This document shows, piece after piece, positions 42,236 through 52,189 of a DNA stretch of 64,000 nt. The position numbers and the translations under genes were made by a program. The notes beneath the pieces are model-generated. The model was not told where the DNA came from and made no database searches. It was given only the letters and a program-made list of their open reading frames with translations. The DNA lies in NCBI GenBank assembly GCA_965206195.1, contig CBDBIZ010000011.1, positions 1,302,001 through 1,366,000 on the forward strand, given 5' to 3'. Each line of letters starts with the position of its first letter. The stretch's first letter is position 1. Source of the DNA: JAAOIF01 sp965206195. GTDB lineage: Bacteria > Pseudomonadota > Gammaproteobacteria > PS1 > Pseudothioglobaceae.

Positions 42236-42472
42236 TTAGCCGCCAGTAACGGGCGGGTAAAAAGCAACTTCGTCATTTTCATTAAGTTGGGTTGAATCAT
42301 TGGCAATTTCATGATTAACAGCGCATAAAATATTAGTAGAAAAATGCTGTTTGCCGTATTTATTGATAAGCATTAAGCGTAATGTTTTTACCGTCATTTT
42401 GGGTGTTATTTGTATTATTTCGCTAGAGGTTTTTAGTGCTTCTTTGAGTGAGGCAAAATACAAAATTTTCAT
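42236..42472 (-). CDS. moaD: Molybdopterin synthase small subunit
   Basis: 78 residues, ubiquitin-like, ending in the required double glycine (FYPPVTGG). It carries the thiocarboxylate sulfur for molybdopterin synthase. Overlaps the moaA stop by four bases. Its partner moaE is 3 kb away on the same strand. Confidence 0.93.
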   Translation of the reverse strand: MKILYFASLKEALKTSSEIIQITPKMTVKTLRLMLINKYGKQHFSTNILCAVNHEIANDSTQLNENDEVAFYPPVTGG

Positions 42473-43476
42473 CCACCAATCTCCACCATTTGTGCGTTAT
42501 CAATATTATACACCTCAGTATCAAATTCATGACGTTCGGGCTTATGATTAATGGCTTTTATAATCAGTAATTTGATTTCGTTATCACTCATATTTGACCT
42601 GAGCGCATCACGCAAAGAAACAGAGTTTTTTTGACCCAAGCATAGTATTAAGCGCCCTTTAGCAGTCAGTCTGACGCGATTGCAACTGTTGCAAAAATTA
42701 TTAGACACTGCAGAAATCGTCCCTACAGACGAGTTGGTATTTTTAATTAAATAGCTTTTGGCAGGACCTGAGGTTTGTTTGGATTTAACAGCACTCAGGC
42801 GGTTTGGTAGGTGAGCATGCGTTCTTTTTAGAATGTCTGCCTCACTATAATGCTGACCAAGTAAGTCAATTCCAGCCGTTCCAATGGGCATGGTTTCGAT
42901 AAAACGAATGTCAATTTTACGCTCAATGGCAAAGTCAATCATCGCCTCAATCTCATCATCATTTACACCACGCATAACCACCATATTAAGTTTAATAGGT
43001 TGCATACCTACTTTAATTGCTGCATCAATCCCTTGGATAACCTTCGCCAAATCGCCACCACGCGTAATACGTTTAAAGCGTTTAGCATCAAGCGAGTCAA
43101 TAGAGATATTAACCCTATTAACGCCTGCTGTTTTTAATTGGCTGGTAATCGGCGCTAATAAATGTGCATTGGTTGAAAGCGGTATATCGTTAATATTGGG
43201 TAATTTTCCAAGCATACTTGCTAGACTTAAAATATCTTTTCGCAATAGTGGTTCACCCCCAGTTAGTCTAACTTTAGTAACGCCAAGTTCGCTAAACAAA
43301 CGTACAATTTTTGTAATTTCTTCATAAGAGAGTATTTCATTTCTAGTGGTATAAGTTATGTGGTTTTCATCGCGACAATAATAACAGCGATAATTACAAT
43401 GATCGGTAACTGACATCCTGAGATAAGTGATATTGCGGTTAAATGGGTCAATTAATTTATTCATATTGTTAAACAT
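42469..43476 (-). CDS. moaA: GTP 3',8-cyclase MoaA
   Basis: 335 residues from ATG 43476, with AGGT upstream. A radical SAM enzyme: cluster 1 in DHCNYRCYYCRDE (CxxxCxxC), the second cluster in CNSCNRVRLTAKGRLILC, and a C-terminal GG tail. First step from GTP to cPMP with MoaC, whose stop lies one base before the start. Confidence 0.95.
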   Translation of the reverse strand: MFNNMNKLIDPFNRNITYLRMSVTDHCNYRCYYCRDENHITYTTRNEILSYEEITKIVRLFSELGVTKVRLTGGEPLLRKDILSLASMLGKLPNINDIPLSTNAHLLAPITSQLKTAGVNRVNISIDSLDAKRFKRITRGGDLAKVIQGIDAAIKVGMQPIKLNMVVMRGVNDDEIEAMIDFAIERKIDIRFIETMPIGTAGIDLLGQHYSEADILKRTHAHLPNRLSAVKSKQTSGPAKSYLIKNTNSSVGTISAVSNNFCNSCNRVRLTAKGRLILCLGQKNSVSLRDALRSNMSDNEIKLLIIKAINHKPERHEFDTEVYNIDNAQMVEIGG

Positions 43477-43477
43477 T

Positions 43478-43951
43478 TTAGACCTGCCAATCGCCTGATT
43501 TTCCACCTGATTTTTTCAAAACTTGAGTTTGGTTAATCACCATCGATTTATCAACTGCTTTACACATATCATACACAGTGAGGGCGGCGACACTAGCGGC
43601 AGTTAGTGCTTCCATTTCTACCCCAGTTTTGCCGTCGAGTTTAGCACTGGCAATAATCTCAACACTAGAATTTTGAATATTAGCACTTAATTCTACACGC
43701 ACTTTGGTAAGCATTAGTGGATGGCATAGCGGAATCAAATCAGCACATTTTTTTGCGGCTTGAATGCCAGCGATGCGTGCCACAGCAAATACATCACCTT
43801 TTTGGTGCCCACCAGAGGTAATTAGCGCCAAAGTTTCTGGTTGCATCAGTACTACAGATTTGGCAATAGCAACACGCGTGGTGATGATTTTGTTGGATAT
43901 ATCAACCATTTGTGCGTCTCCTTGGTCGTTGAGATGGGTTAATTTACTCAT
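43478..43951 (-). CDS. moaC: Cyclic pyranopterin monophosphate synthase
   Basis: 157 residues. Conserved stretches are IPLCHPLMLTKV, GVEMEALTAASVAALTVYDM and the C-terminal KSGGKSGDW. Works right after MoaA in cofactor synthesis. Directly upstream of moaA and just downstream of moeA. Confidence 0.95.
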   Translation of the reverse strand: MSKLTHLNDQGDAQMVDISNKIITTRVAIAKSVVLMQPETLALITSGGHQKGDVFAVARIAGIQAAKKCADLIPLCHPLMLTKVRVELSANIQNSSVEIIASAKLDGKTGVEMEALTAASVAALTVYDMCKAVDKSMVINQTQVLKKSGGKSGDWQV

Positions 43952-43955
43952 AACA

Positions 43956-45200
43956 TCAGCTCGTTGAGTGAATAATAATTGAGAATTTGACCTTTGTTAA
44001 AGGTGGTGTTTTCTGGTATTTCAAGCAAACCAACGAACTGAGTATGTCTGAGCCTTGTTTGGTGTATGGACTGGCTAATGCAGGACTGGCACTTGTATCT
44101 AATTGTACTCGGATAAATTCGCGTCTTGGTATTGCTCTGTGCCAGTCAAAATCACATTTTACTAAGCTGGGTTGATTTGTATGGTGATTGATGCCTTGTA
44201 TTTTTTTAATAAAAGGTCGTGCAAATAACAAAAAAGTGACCATAGCTGAGACGGGGTTGCCTGGCAGTCCAATAAAGGCAGTTTTGCCAATATTACCAAA
44301 TGCGAGTGGCTTTCCCGGTTTCATGTTGATACGCCAAAGTGAGAGTTTGCTGAGCTTTTCAAGTGCAGGCTTGATATAGTCTTTTTCACCAACAGACACG
44401 CCGCCAGTAGTAATAATCAAATCACAATTAGTCGCTAGACTTGTTAATGCTTCACAAGTAGCATTTAAGTTATCTTGAATATTACCCAAATCAACCACCT
44501 TGCAATTGAGTGTTTTAAGCATAGCAATCAGTGCGTAACGGTTTGAGTTAAATATCTGTGCATTCATCAAATCATTGCCAGGCTCAACCAACTCATCTCC
44601 AGTGAAAAACACCCCAACTGTGATTTTTTTAAACACGCTTAACTCAGACGTACCAATTGAGGCAGCTAGTGTAATATCTTGTGGCTTGAGTTGTGTGCCC
44701 ATTGGCAAAATCACATCACCTATTAGAATGTCGTTACCCATTGGTCGGATGTTTTCATTGAGTGCAAGTGGCTGCCAAGTCTGGATATTATTGTTATCAA
44801 CCGAAACCTCACAAGCCTCTTGCATAACAACACAATTAGCCCCTGATGGAATCGGCGCACCAGTAAAAATTCTGGCAGTACAACCAGGTGCTAGAGCCTT
44901 GCCCAAAATGCCTGCGGGTATTCTATCAGTTATCTTAAAATTCAGTACCTCAGGGGTGTTAATTTGATTGGGCCAAAGTGCGATTGCATAGCCATCCACG
45001 GCACTATTATCAAACTCAGGCACATTAATAGTTGAGAAAATATCTTGCGCCAATACCCGATTAAGTGAATCATCAAGCAATACGTTGTAAGTTTGATTGG
45101 GTGTTTTAGCTTTACTCAGTAACAACTTCAAGACTTTGTCCATTGCCAATAAAGGTTGTTGCACTTGGTCGCAACTGTGATTAACGGCTGGGCTATTCAT
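43956..45200 (-). CDS. moeA: Molybdopterin molybdenumtransferase
   Basis: 414 residues. Motifs are FDNSAVDGYAI, IFTGAPIPSGANCVVMQE, TTGGVSVGEKDYI and GLPGNPVSAMVTF. Inserts molybdenum into adenylated molybdopterin. First gene of the moeA-moaC-moaA-moaD-mogA run. Confidence 0.95.
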   Translation of the reverse strand: MNSPAVNHSCDQVQQPLLAMDKVLKLLLSKAKTPNQTYNVLLDDSLNRVLAQDIFSTINVPEFDNSAVDGYAIALWPNQINTPEVLNFKITDRIPAGILGKALAPGCTARIFTGAPIPSGANCVVMQEACEVSVDNNNIQTWQPLALNENIRPMGNDILIGDVILPMGTQLKPQDITLAASIGTSELSVFKKITVGVFFTGDELVEPGNDLMNAQIFNSNRYALIAMLKTLNCKVVDLGNIQDNLNATCEALTSLATNCDLIITTGGVSVGEKDYIKPALEKLSKLSLWRINMKPGKPLAFGNIGKTAFIGLPGNPVSAMVTFLLFARPFIKKIQGINHHTNQPSLVKCDFDWHRAIPRREFIRVQLDTSASPALASPYTKQGSDILSSLVCLKYQKTPPLTKVKFSIIIHSTS

Positions 45201-45523
45201 ATTTATTCAAAGACCTATAAAAACAACTCGAAGTGATGGACTGATTGTATCATAGAACATTAATATAAACCCGTATTGTTATAACCATGATTGATAAACC
45301 ACCACTGGCATTATTTTATCAGGTGGACGCTCAAGCCATAATGCAAGTTGAGAACAAAGACTTAATGTGGCTAAAAGGCAAACTTTTGATTGTTTATTCG
45401 CTTGATGTGATAGTGCCTAAAGTGAGGCAGGTTTTTGATTAGTGCCAATCGCAATATTGAGTTATAGCAAAGTTATGGCGAGGTTATTAACACTGGTTTT
45501 GCTAAAATTTAAAGCCGATTTTT
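45201..45523. other. Intergenic region between moeA and moaE
   Basis: 323 bases. A plus-strand frame of 51 codons (45287-45442, MIDKPPLALFYQVDAQAIMQ at its start) could be a remnant; it has no good Shine-Dalgarno and I recognise nothing in it. Confidence 0.35.
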
Positions 45524-45940
45524 TTAGTCCGGCATAACCCATCGAGCGGTTTTTTTGCCATACTCCTTTTTCCAAAAAGGCGCCTTGGTTTTTAGATAAT
45601 CCATAATAAATTCACAAGACTCAAACGCTGATTTTCTGTGTTTGCTGGTGGTAATAACCAATACGATTTGCTCATTTGCTGATAAATCACCTACCCGATG
45701 AATAATGGTTACATTGCCTAAACTCCAGCGCTGCTGAGCTTGATTGGCAATGTCGTTGAGTGCTTTTTCACTCATCCCTGGATAATGTTCAAGGGTCATT
45801 TTACTAATCGGCTCATCGCTCAAATCTCGCACTGTACCAATAAAACTCACCACTGCGCCGATATTAGTATCGTTGTTACGCGCTAGCATAACTTCTGTTG
45901 ATAAATCAAAGTTATTTGGCTGGATTACTATTTTGTTCAT
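45524..45940 (-). CDS. moaE: Molybdopterin synthase large subunit
   Basis: 138 residues. Family motifs are VVSFIGTVRDLS, LEHYPGMSEKAL, and the active-site lysines in KTKAPFWKKEYG. With MoaD it adds the dithiolene sulfurs to cPMP. Confidence 0.95.
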   Translation of the reverse strand: MNKIVIQPNNFDLSTEVMLARNNDTNIGAVVSFIGTVRDLSDEPISKMTLEHYPGMSEKALNDIANQAQQRWSLGNVTIIHRVGDLSANEQIVLVITTSKHRKSAFESCEFIMDYLKTKAPFWKKEYGKKTARWVMPD

Positions 45941-46034
45941 ATAAAATGCTACTTTAAAGACGTCTTAATGAAAACATTATAATGAGAGCTTTATGCTTGT
46001 ATCTATAAAGTAGCACCACCAAGCTCTCAAATGA

Positions 46035-46223
46035 TTACAAAATAGGCAATAGTACTTTGCTATTGTAATGATGCCATTCATAGCGAGGTGGGTAATGTCG
46101 GCGATAAGTTTCAAAATTTTTGCTATCGTTAATTGCTATTGCATCTTGTTTAAAATCGTAGATTTTGTTTAGTGTGTCTTTCAAATTAGTTTGCTTGATA
46201 GATAGTTTTTTGGGGTTGATCAT
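46035..46223 (-). CDS. Small hypothetical protein, possible remnant
   Basis: 62 residues with no signal or membrane span. The C-terminus is aromatic (TYRRHYPPRYEWHHYNSKVL). I recognise no family. It is isolated between moaE and the VOC gene and may be the tail of a decayed gene. Confidence 0.4.
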   Translation of the reverse strand: MINPKKLSIKQTNLKDTLNKIYDFKQDAIAINDSKNFETYRRHYPPRYEWHHYNSKVLLPIL

Positions 46224-46330
46224 ATATAATTCGCAATAGTGTATTATTTAATTTCAAAATTAAGACTGAAAAATAAAACCATTGTTTGTGAGTTTTTCTA
46301 CAGTTTCGTTTCTTAAAATTATGGAGTATC

Positions 46331-46744
46331 ATGTTAGATGTTAAATCTGTAAACCATATAGGAATAAGGGTAAGTGATAAATCGCAGTCTATAATATTTT
46401 ATCAACGGCTTGGCTTTAAATTTATTGTAGATCATGGTTTTAACGAAGGGCATCCTGTTGTTATGAAGCATTCTTGTGGAGTAACATTAAATATACTAGG
46501 GTTTGCTACAGACAATATAGGAAAAAATATTCTAATGGATATTGATAAGCAATATTCAGGTTATACACATATTGCATTGACAGTATCATCTTTGCAAAAG
46601 GCAAAAGATTTTCTAAAAAGTCAAACTATCGAACAGACAGGCTCTTTTAGCTTTAAAGGGATGTCTGCTATATTTTTTAGAGACCCGGACCGAAATGTAA
46701 TAGAACTAGATGCTTACGATGACACTTTTGGAACAACATCATGA
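46331..46744 (+). CDS. Glyoxalase/VOC superfamily protein
   Basis: 137 residues with two beta-alpha-beta-beta-beta units: VNHIGIRVSDKSQSIIFYQR with metal-ligand His, and YTHIALTVSSLQKAKDFL with FFRDPDRNVIELDAYD at the end, the usual VOC metal sites. The substrate cannot be told from sequence. Confidence 0.85.
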   Translation: MLDVKSVNHIGIRVSDKSQSIIFYQRLGFKFIVDHGFNEGHPVVMKHSCGVTLNILGFATDNIGKNILMDIDKQYSGYTHIALTVSSLQKAKDFLKSQTIEQTGSFSFKGMSAIFFRDPDRNVIELDAYDDTFGTTS

Positions 46745-47035
46745 AAAACCAATTGTTTAAAATTTCTATTCCAAATAATTTTGCCTGTCTAATTGTTCAG
46801 TTCACACAATAATACAAAAAGACTGGTTGCTCTTATATTTCTGCAAAATTATAGTATAGGGTGATTTTAATTAATATTTAATTGCCTTATAATCCCACAA
46901 GCCATCTAATTTTAATATAATTGCCATATAATCCACCATATAATTCCCACAAGTCATTTAATTACAATATAATCTCTAATAACTTTTTAATATCAGCTCT
47001 AATAACTTTTTTTTAACTTTTAACAAGGCAACATC
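46745..47035. other. Promoter-like region of the surface-protein gene
   Basis: 291 AT-rich bases containing five exact TATAAT hexamers on the plus strand (46888, 46916, 46927, 46939, 46968) within diverged repeats of TTGCC/CCCACAAG units. A 23-codon frame overlaps the VOC stop and is not convincing. Confidence 0.5.
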
Positions 47036-50000
47036 ATGAACACTCAACCATCAACCCAATCACCAGTCCAATCACGCACGTCTGCTGCTAATAGTCAATA
47101 TCGCGGGGGGGGGGGGCGTTTTCTAGTGCGTTAACTCAGCTCACCCAATTATTATTACTGTGCACCATGGCCGTGGTTTTAACGGCGTGTGGCTCTTCAA
47201 ACTCAGGCTCAAACCCTGGCGTTAGCGGTACTGGGGGTCTAATACTGGCACCCGTTGAGGGTGCCACTTGCGTGCTCGAGGGCGGGGGCACTCGCTCAGA
47301 GACTTTAACCACCAATGCACTTGGTCAATTTAGCTTCACCGGTCTTAATATTACCCAAGGCCTAGTCACCTTAACTTGTACAGATGGTACTTATGCTGAT
47401 GAAGCAACGGGTCTTAATACCACTAACACCATAACAATACGCGCAGCCACTGATTATACTGGCGGCTCATTGAACTTATTTGCAACCCCATTAACCGAGA
47501 TTGCTTATCAACAAGCCCAACTAGCAGGTACACTCACGGCCCTGAGTGTTACCACTGCCAATACGGCAGTGGCTGATAGATTTGGCTTGGATGCAATCAG
47601 CATTACCAACACCATGCCGACTGATTTAAATACCAACCTTGCAGATGATTCCCCTGCAGGACAATACGCGGTAGTCATTGCAGCCATCTCACAGCTCAGC
47701 TACAATAATAATGGTGATATTGCAGCTACTATTGAACGCTTGGTTAATGATACTGGCAATCTAGATGAGAATAACGACATATCTTCGGCAATCGACCAAT
47801 TAATGACAGGTAATAGCACAGCCGCTGTCAACTTGCGTCGCTCTCAGGCTGCAGTCAATCTAATTGCTGCCAATGATAACTTAGCTAGTAACACTGCCAC
47901 AATTGCTGTTGTCTCTGTCACCATTAGCAATCCAGGCACCTCAACCACTGTGGTACGCGGCGACACGGTACAACTCACCAAAACCATCAGCCCACTTAAT
48001 GCAACCACCTCAATGGTTACTTGGGAGAGTGACAATGATGCAGTAGCAAGCGTTGATGCTAATGGTTTAGTAACAGCCAGTAGTGATAATACTGGCAGTG
48101 CGCTCATTACTGTGACCTCAGTTGCTAATAGGAATGCTAGTGCCATGCATACCATCAGTGTCAGTGCGACACAAGTTCCAGTAACAGGTATCGACATCAG
48201 TCCTGCCATGAGTAGCACTGAATTTGGCACCATTACCGACTTAACCACAACCATCACTCCAGCCACTGCCACCAACCAAGCAACTACTTGGTCAAGTAAT
48301 AACCCTCTAGTGGCAAACGTGGATGTCAATGGCCGTGTTAGAGGCACGGGGGTGGGTAGTGCAATAATCACTGTAACAGCAGGTAATGTGACTGCTACCT
48401 CTAGTATTACTGTAACACCAGCCAGCCAAGACCAAGCCAGCTTCACTTTTCCAACCACTACCAACACCGCGTTTGTGCGTGGCGGCACAATTACCCAAGC
48501 GCTAACAGCAAACCCAGCTGTTAGCTTGAGCTACACTTCAACAGGCAGCGCCGGGGTGATTGACCCCAACACCGGTGTGGTCACCATTAATAACGTAGGC
48601 ACCATTAACATCACTGCTACTTCAGTGCTAGCAAATCATTCCCCTCTAACCATCAGTTATGACTTAACAGTGAACCCATTACCAGCAGTAACAAATTTTA
48701 GCCTTGCATTTACCCCAATTAAGGGTTTTAGCTTTACTTGGGACAATGATCCAAATGCCGATCATTATGAACTACTTGAAAACCCAGATGGTAGTAGTGG
48801 CTTTAGCCAAGTAGGTGCTGATATTGCTGCAGGAAGTAACAACCACACCTTAATTGTGCCACTTTACCAAAGAGTCAGTGCCCGCTATAGGCTTGCCAGT
48901 TGCCCAACTCCCGCAAGTCATGCTAGCAATCAGCAGTGTAGTGAAACCACTGATTTGAGCGTCACCGACACTCTGGTGGACAGTATTGGTTATATTAAAG
49001 CCAGCAACACAGACGCAGGTGATCAATTTGGCAGAGCTGTTAGCCTCAGTGCCAATGGCACCACTTTAGCTGTGGGTGCTGCAAATGAGGATAGTGCTGC
49101 TGGTGCAGTGTATGTCTTTACTCGTAATACCAGCACCAGTAGTGTTTGGACACAACAGGCGTATATTAAAGCCAGCAACACGGACGCATTTGATCAATTT
49201 GGCACTACTGTTAGCCTAGATGAGGATGGAAACACCTTGGCAGTGGGTGCTGCAGATGAGGATAGCAATGCTAGCGTGGTTGATGGCAACCAGACTAACA
49301 ACAGTGCTTTTAATGCTGGTGCGGCGTATGTATTTACTCGTGATAGCAATAATAATTGGACACAAACGGCATATGTTAAAGCCAGTAATACGAGCTCACT
49401 TGATCAATTTGGCACTGCTGTTAGCCTCAGTGCCAATGGCACCACCCTAGCAGTGGGTGCTTCAAGTGAGGATAGCAATGCTACCGGGGTTGGTGGCAAC
49501 CAGACTAATGACGATGCTCTTAATGCTGGTGCAGTGTATGTATTTACGCTTGATAGTGGCAGTTGGACACAAACGGCATATATTAAAGCCAGTAACACAG
49601 ACGCAGGTGATCAATTTGGCAGCGCTATTAGCCTCAGTGCTGATGGAGACATCTTAGCTGTGGGTGCTTTAGATGAGGATAGCAGTGCTAGTAGCATTAA
49701 TACTGGTGAGAATGATAACGCTGCTTCTTTTGCTGGTGCGGCGTATATATTTACTCGTGATAGCAATAATAATTGGACACAAACGGCGTATGTTAAAGCC
49801 AGCAACACAGACGGAAATGATCAATTTGGCAGAGCTGTTAGCCTAAGTGCCAATGGCAACACCCTAGCTGTGGGTGCTTTAGGCGAGGATAGTAGTGCTA
49901 TGGGCATTGATGGTGATCAGACTAATGACGCTGTTAGTGGTGCTGGTGCAGTGTATGTATTTACTCGTGATAGCAATAATAATTGGACACAAGCGGCATA

Positions 50001-50382
50001 TATTAAAGCCAGCAACACAGGCGCATTTGATCAATTTGGCAGAGCTGTTAGCCTCAGTGATGATGGTAACACCTTAGCTGTGGGTGCTTCAAGTGAAAAT
50101 AGCAATGCTACCGGGGTTGGTGGCAACCAGACTAATGACGATGCTCTTGATGCTGGTGCAGTGTATGTATTTACGCTTGATAGTGGCACTTGGAGACAAC
50201 AGGCGTATGTCAAAGCCAGTAACACAGACGCAGATGATCAATTTGGCACTGCTATTAGTCTAAGCGCTGATGGTGACACTTTAGCAGTCGGTACTTCAGC
50301 TGAGGATAGCAATGCTATCGGGGTTGATGGTGACCAGACTAACAATGAGGCTGGTGCTGCTGGTGCAGTTTACTTGTATTAA
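47036..50382 (+). CDS. Ig-like/FG-GAP surface lipoprotein, out of frame at a G12 tract
   Basis: From ATG 47036 the frame reads MNTQPSTQSPVQ to RGGGG and stops at 47132 with the 12 Gs present. With 13 Gs it continues into FSSALTQLTQLLLLCTMAVV and LTACGSS, a lipoprotein signal, and then 1071 more codons. Downstream are a carboxypeptidase-regulatory-like part, at least two BIG2-type Ig domains (about nt 47920-48420) and seven FG-GAP-like units (48991-50382), probably a seven-bladed propeller. Start 47167 alone leaves too short a signal. Probably an adhesin; the role is inferred. Confidence 0.8.
47105..47116 (+). repeat. Poly-G (12) tract, candidate phase-variation switch
   Basis: Twelve consecutive G lie between the start codon and the signal peptide. 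One more G (or two fewer) restores the frame. Confidence 0.8.
48991..50382 (+). repeat. Seven tandem FG-GAP-like repeats
   Basis: Units begin at 48991, 49162, 49372, 49579, 49789, 49999 and 50206 with Y(I/V)KASNT-x(3)-DQFG and contain AVSLSANGTTLAVGA and AGAVYVFTRDS. The period is 171-210 bases with high DNA identity between units, so copy number could change by recombination. Confidence 0.88.
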
Positions 50383-50413
50383 AAAGATAAGGGGACACAA
50401 ACATTAATTATTC
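50381..50413 (+). repeat. Dispersed 33-bp repeat, copy c
   Basis: AAAAAGATAAGGGGACACAA then ACATTAATTATTC. The surface-protein stop codon (50380-50382) runs into this copy. Copies c and d form a tandem 41-bp unit. Confidence 0.85.
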
Positions 50414-50421
50414 TATAAAAC

Positions 50422-50454
50422 AAAAAGATAAGGGGACACAAACATTAATTATTC
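50422..50454 (+). repeat. Dispersed 33-bp repeat, copy d
   Basis: Second member of the tandem pair, identical to copy c over 33 bases. Confidence 0.85.
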
Positions 50455-50475
50455 TCACTTCTTTTTTTCGTTCCT

Positions 50476-50500
50476 AAAAAGATAAGGGGCACAAACATTC
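50476..50500 (+). repeat. Dispersed repeat, degenerate copy e
   Basis: AAAAAGATAAGGGG followed by CACAAACATTC; one A is lost and the right end is missing. It directly precedes the autotransporter remnant. Confidence 0.7.
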
Positions 50501-50501
50501 A

Positions 50502-50736
50502 AAAGATAACACCAAGGCCTACTTATTGGCGAATATTATTCATGAATTTGATGGCGAAACTCGCGTTAATGTCAGTGGTACAACCCGATGAGTGGTCAGC
50601 AGAAATCGGAGCTGACGTCTCTCATACCTCAAATGATGTTGAGTTATTTGCAATAGTGACTGCTAGTAGCAGCTTGAATAATGTTGTTGATAGTAATGCA
50701 CTGGTGGGTGAATTGGGTCTGAAAATGAAGTTTTAA
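50502..50736 (+). pseudogene. Autotransporter/outer-membrane beta-barrel C-terminal remnant
   Basis: One frame reads KAYLLANIIHEFDGETRVNV and stops at 50589. A second frame then reads PDEWSAEIGADVSHTSNDVE and ends ALVGELGLKMKF. Together they resemble the last strands of an autotransporter barrel with a terminal phenylalanine. The upstream part is missing, cut at a dispersed repeat, and a frameshift lies near 50575-50590. Not functional as it stands. Confidence 0.6.
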
Positions 50737-50993
50737 TTCAGTGGTTTAAAAGAAAAGACAAATAGTTAGACGTATAAGTTTTTGAATAACTATTTGTTTA
50801 GTGATTTTAATAATTAGGGTCAGAGTGCGCTTCCCCCACTTGACTGGACACCGTCCCAATAAATTATAAGCCTATTTTTTTATTAAATTCCCATTGTTTT
50901 TTTAATTGAATGGTTTTCTCTAGGTTTGGGGCAAAGCCCCAACTTGGAACTTGTTCCAAGCCCTAATTTAAGTCTTAAAGGCTTAATATTAAA

Positions 50994-51815
50994 TTAGGGA
51001 GTGTTATTGCAATAAAACCTCTTTTCATAATCACTAGGTGAGTAATAACCAATCGTTGAATGTCGTCTGATTTTGTTATAAAACACTTCAATGTATTCAA
51101 AGATAGCACTGCTTGCTTCTCGCCTAGTTTGATAGGTTTGTTGATTAATTAACTCTGTTTTCAGGGTGTTAAAAAAGCTCTCAGCAACTGCATTATCATG
51201 GCATTCACCCTTTCTACTCATGCTTTGGGTAATATTATTTGCTTTGAATAGTGTGATGTATTCATAGGCTCTATAAGTTGATCCTTGGTCAGAATGTAGT
51301 AACACGGCTTGTTGTCTTGATTTGTTATTGATTGCCATTGACAGTGCGTTAATAACCAGTTGGGTGTCATTACTAGCACTTATTGCCCAACCAACAACCT
51401 TACGAGAATATAAATCAACGATTGTTGCTAAATATAACCAGCCTTGACTTGTCCAGACAAAAGTGGTGTCACTAACCCACTTGGTATTAGGTGTTGTTGC
51501 AGCAAATTCTCTGTTTAAAATGTTATGGGCAAAATTGACATTGTTTCTAGGTGTTTTAACTCTCTTATGACGAATGCTAAAATGGGCGTGAATGCCATTT
51601 TTATGCATGAGTCTTGCAATTCTATTTAAGCTCGCTTTGACGCCTTGTGCTTTTAGTTCTGCGTAAATCCTAGGTGATCCATAGGTTTTTCTACTATGTT
51701 TAAAGGCTTGGATTATCTTTAGTAAAATCTTATCGTTTTGCCTACTTCTTGGGCTTTGTGGTGTATTTTTCCAATAGTAGTATCCACTTTTGGATACTTG
51801 CATACACCCACACAA
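50994..51815 (-). CDS. IS3-family transposase OrfB (DDE integrase core)
   Basis: 273 residues after its first possible start. The HTH_21-like segment SRKTYGSPRIYAELKAQGVK precedes the rve core; catalytic residues lie in WVSDTTFV, LHSDQGSTY and the NAVAESFFNTLKTE glutamate. The frame is open upstream to the frameshift site, so the working product is the OrfAB fusion. Confidence 0.93.
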   Translation of the reverse strand: MCGCMQVSKSGYYYWKNTPQSPRSRQNDKILLKIIQAFKHSRKTYGSPRIYAELKAQGVKASLNRIARLMHKNGIHAHFSIRHKRVKTPRNNVNFAHNILNREFAATTPNTKWVSDTTFVWTSQGWLYLATIVDLYSRKVVGWAISASNDTQLVINALSMAINNKSRQQAVLLHSDQGSTYRAYEYITLFKANNITQSMSRKGECHDNAVAESFFNTLKTELINQQTYQTRREASSAIFEYIEVFYNKIRRHSTIGYYSPSDYEKRFYCNNTP

Positions 51816-51862
51816 AACAGTGATTGGATAGTTTGTTGCCTCAGTGGCAATAAACTTAAACC

Positions 51863-52189
51863 TTAAGTGTTTTGGCTTTTGAAGTAGACCTTGGCCTTTT
51901 TTAGGATTTCTACCTCCATTTGTGCAAGCTTTAGGTCTTTTTCTAGTTGTTTATTTTGTTTTAGTAATTCAGCATGTGTTGCTTTGTGATGGGGTGTATT
52001 GGTGTTATCAGCGGTTCTTTTAAAGGCTTTGTCTTGTTTTTTATTCAACTGCTCCCTCCATTTATAGATCATATTACGGCGAATACCTAAATCTCTTGCA
52101 AGTTGCGCTACAGAGGTATTAGGCTGGTTTGCTAAATGCAGGGCTTCTAGTTTAAAGGTTTTGGTGAATTTTTGTTTCTTTATGGTCAT
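51863..52189 (-). CDS. IS3-family OrfA
   Basis: 108 residues. Helix-turn-helix (TSVAQLARDLGIRRNMIYKW) then a leucine-zipper region (LLKQNKQLEKDLKLAQMEVE). Binds the IS ends; by -1 frameshifting it forms the OrfAB transposase. Confidence 0.93.
   Translation of the reverse strand: MTIKKQKFTKTFKLEALHLANQPNTSVAQLARDLGIRRNMIYKWREQLNKKQDKAFKRTADNTNTPHHKATHAELLKQNKQLEKDLKLAQMEVEILKKAKVYFKSQNT
51896..51902 (-). promoter_or_regulatory. Programmed -1 frameshift heptamer A AAA AAG
   Basis: In the OrfA frame the codons are CTA AAA AAG. A -1 slip leads into GGC CAA GGT and the OrfB frame without a stop. Confidence 0.75.

Noticed and set aside
47844..48488. 214-codon minus-strand frame opposite the Ig-like domains.
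   Set aside because: The sense strand encodes clear BIG2-type domains; the antisense product is low-complexity and valine- and leucine-rich.
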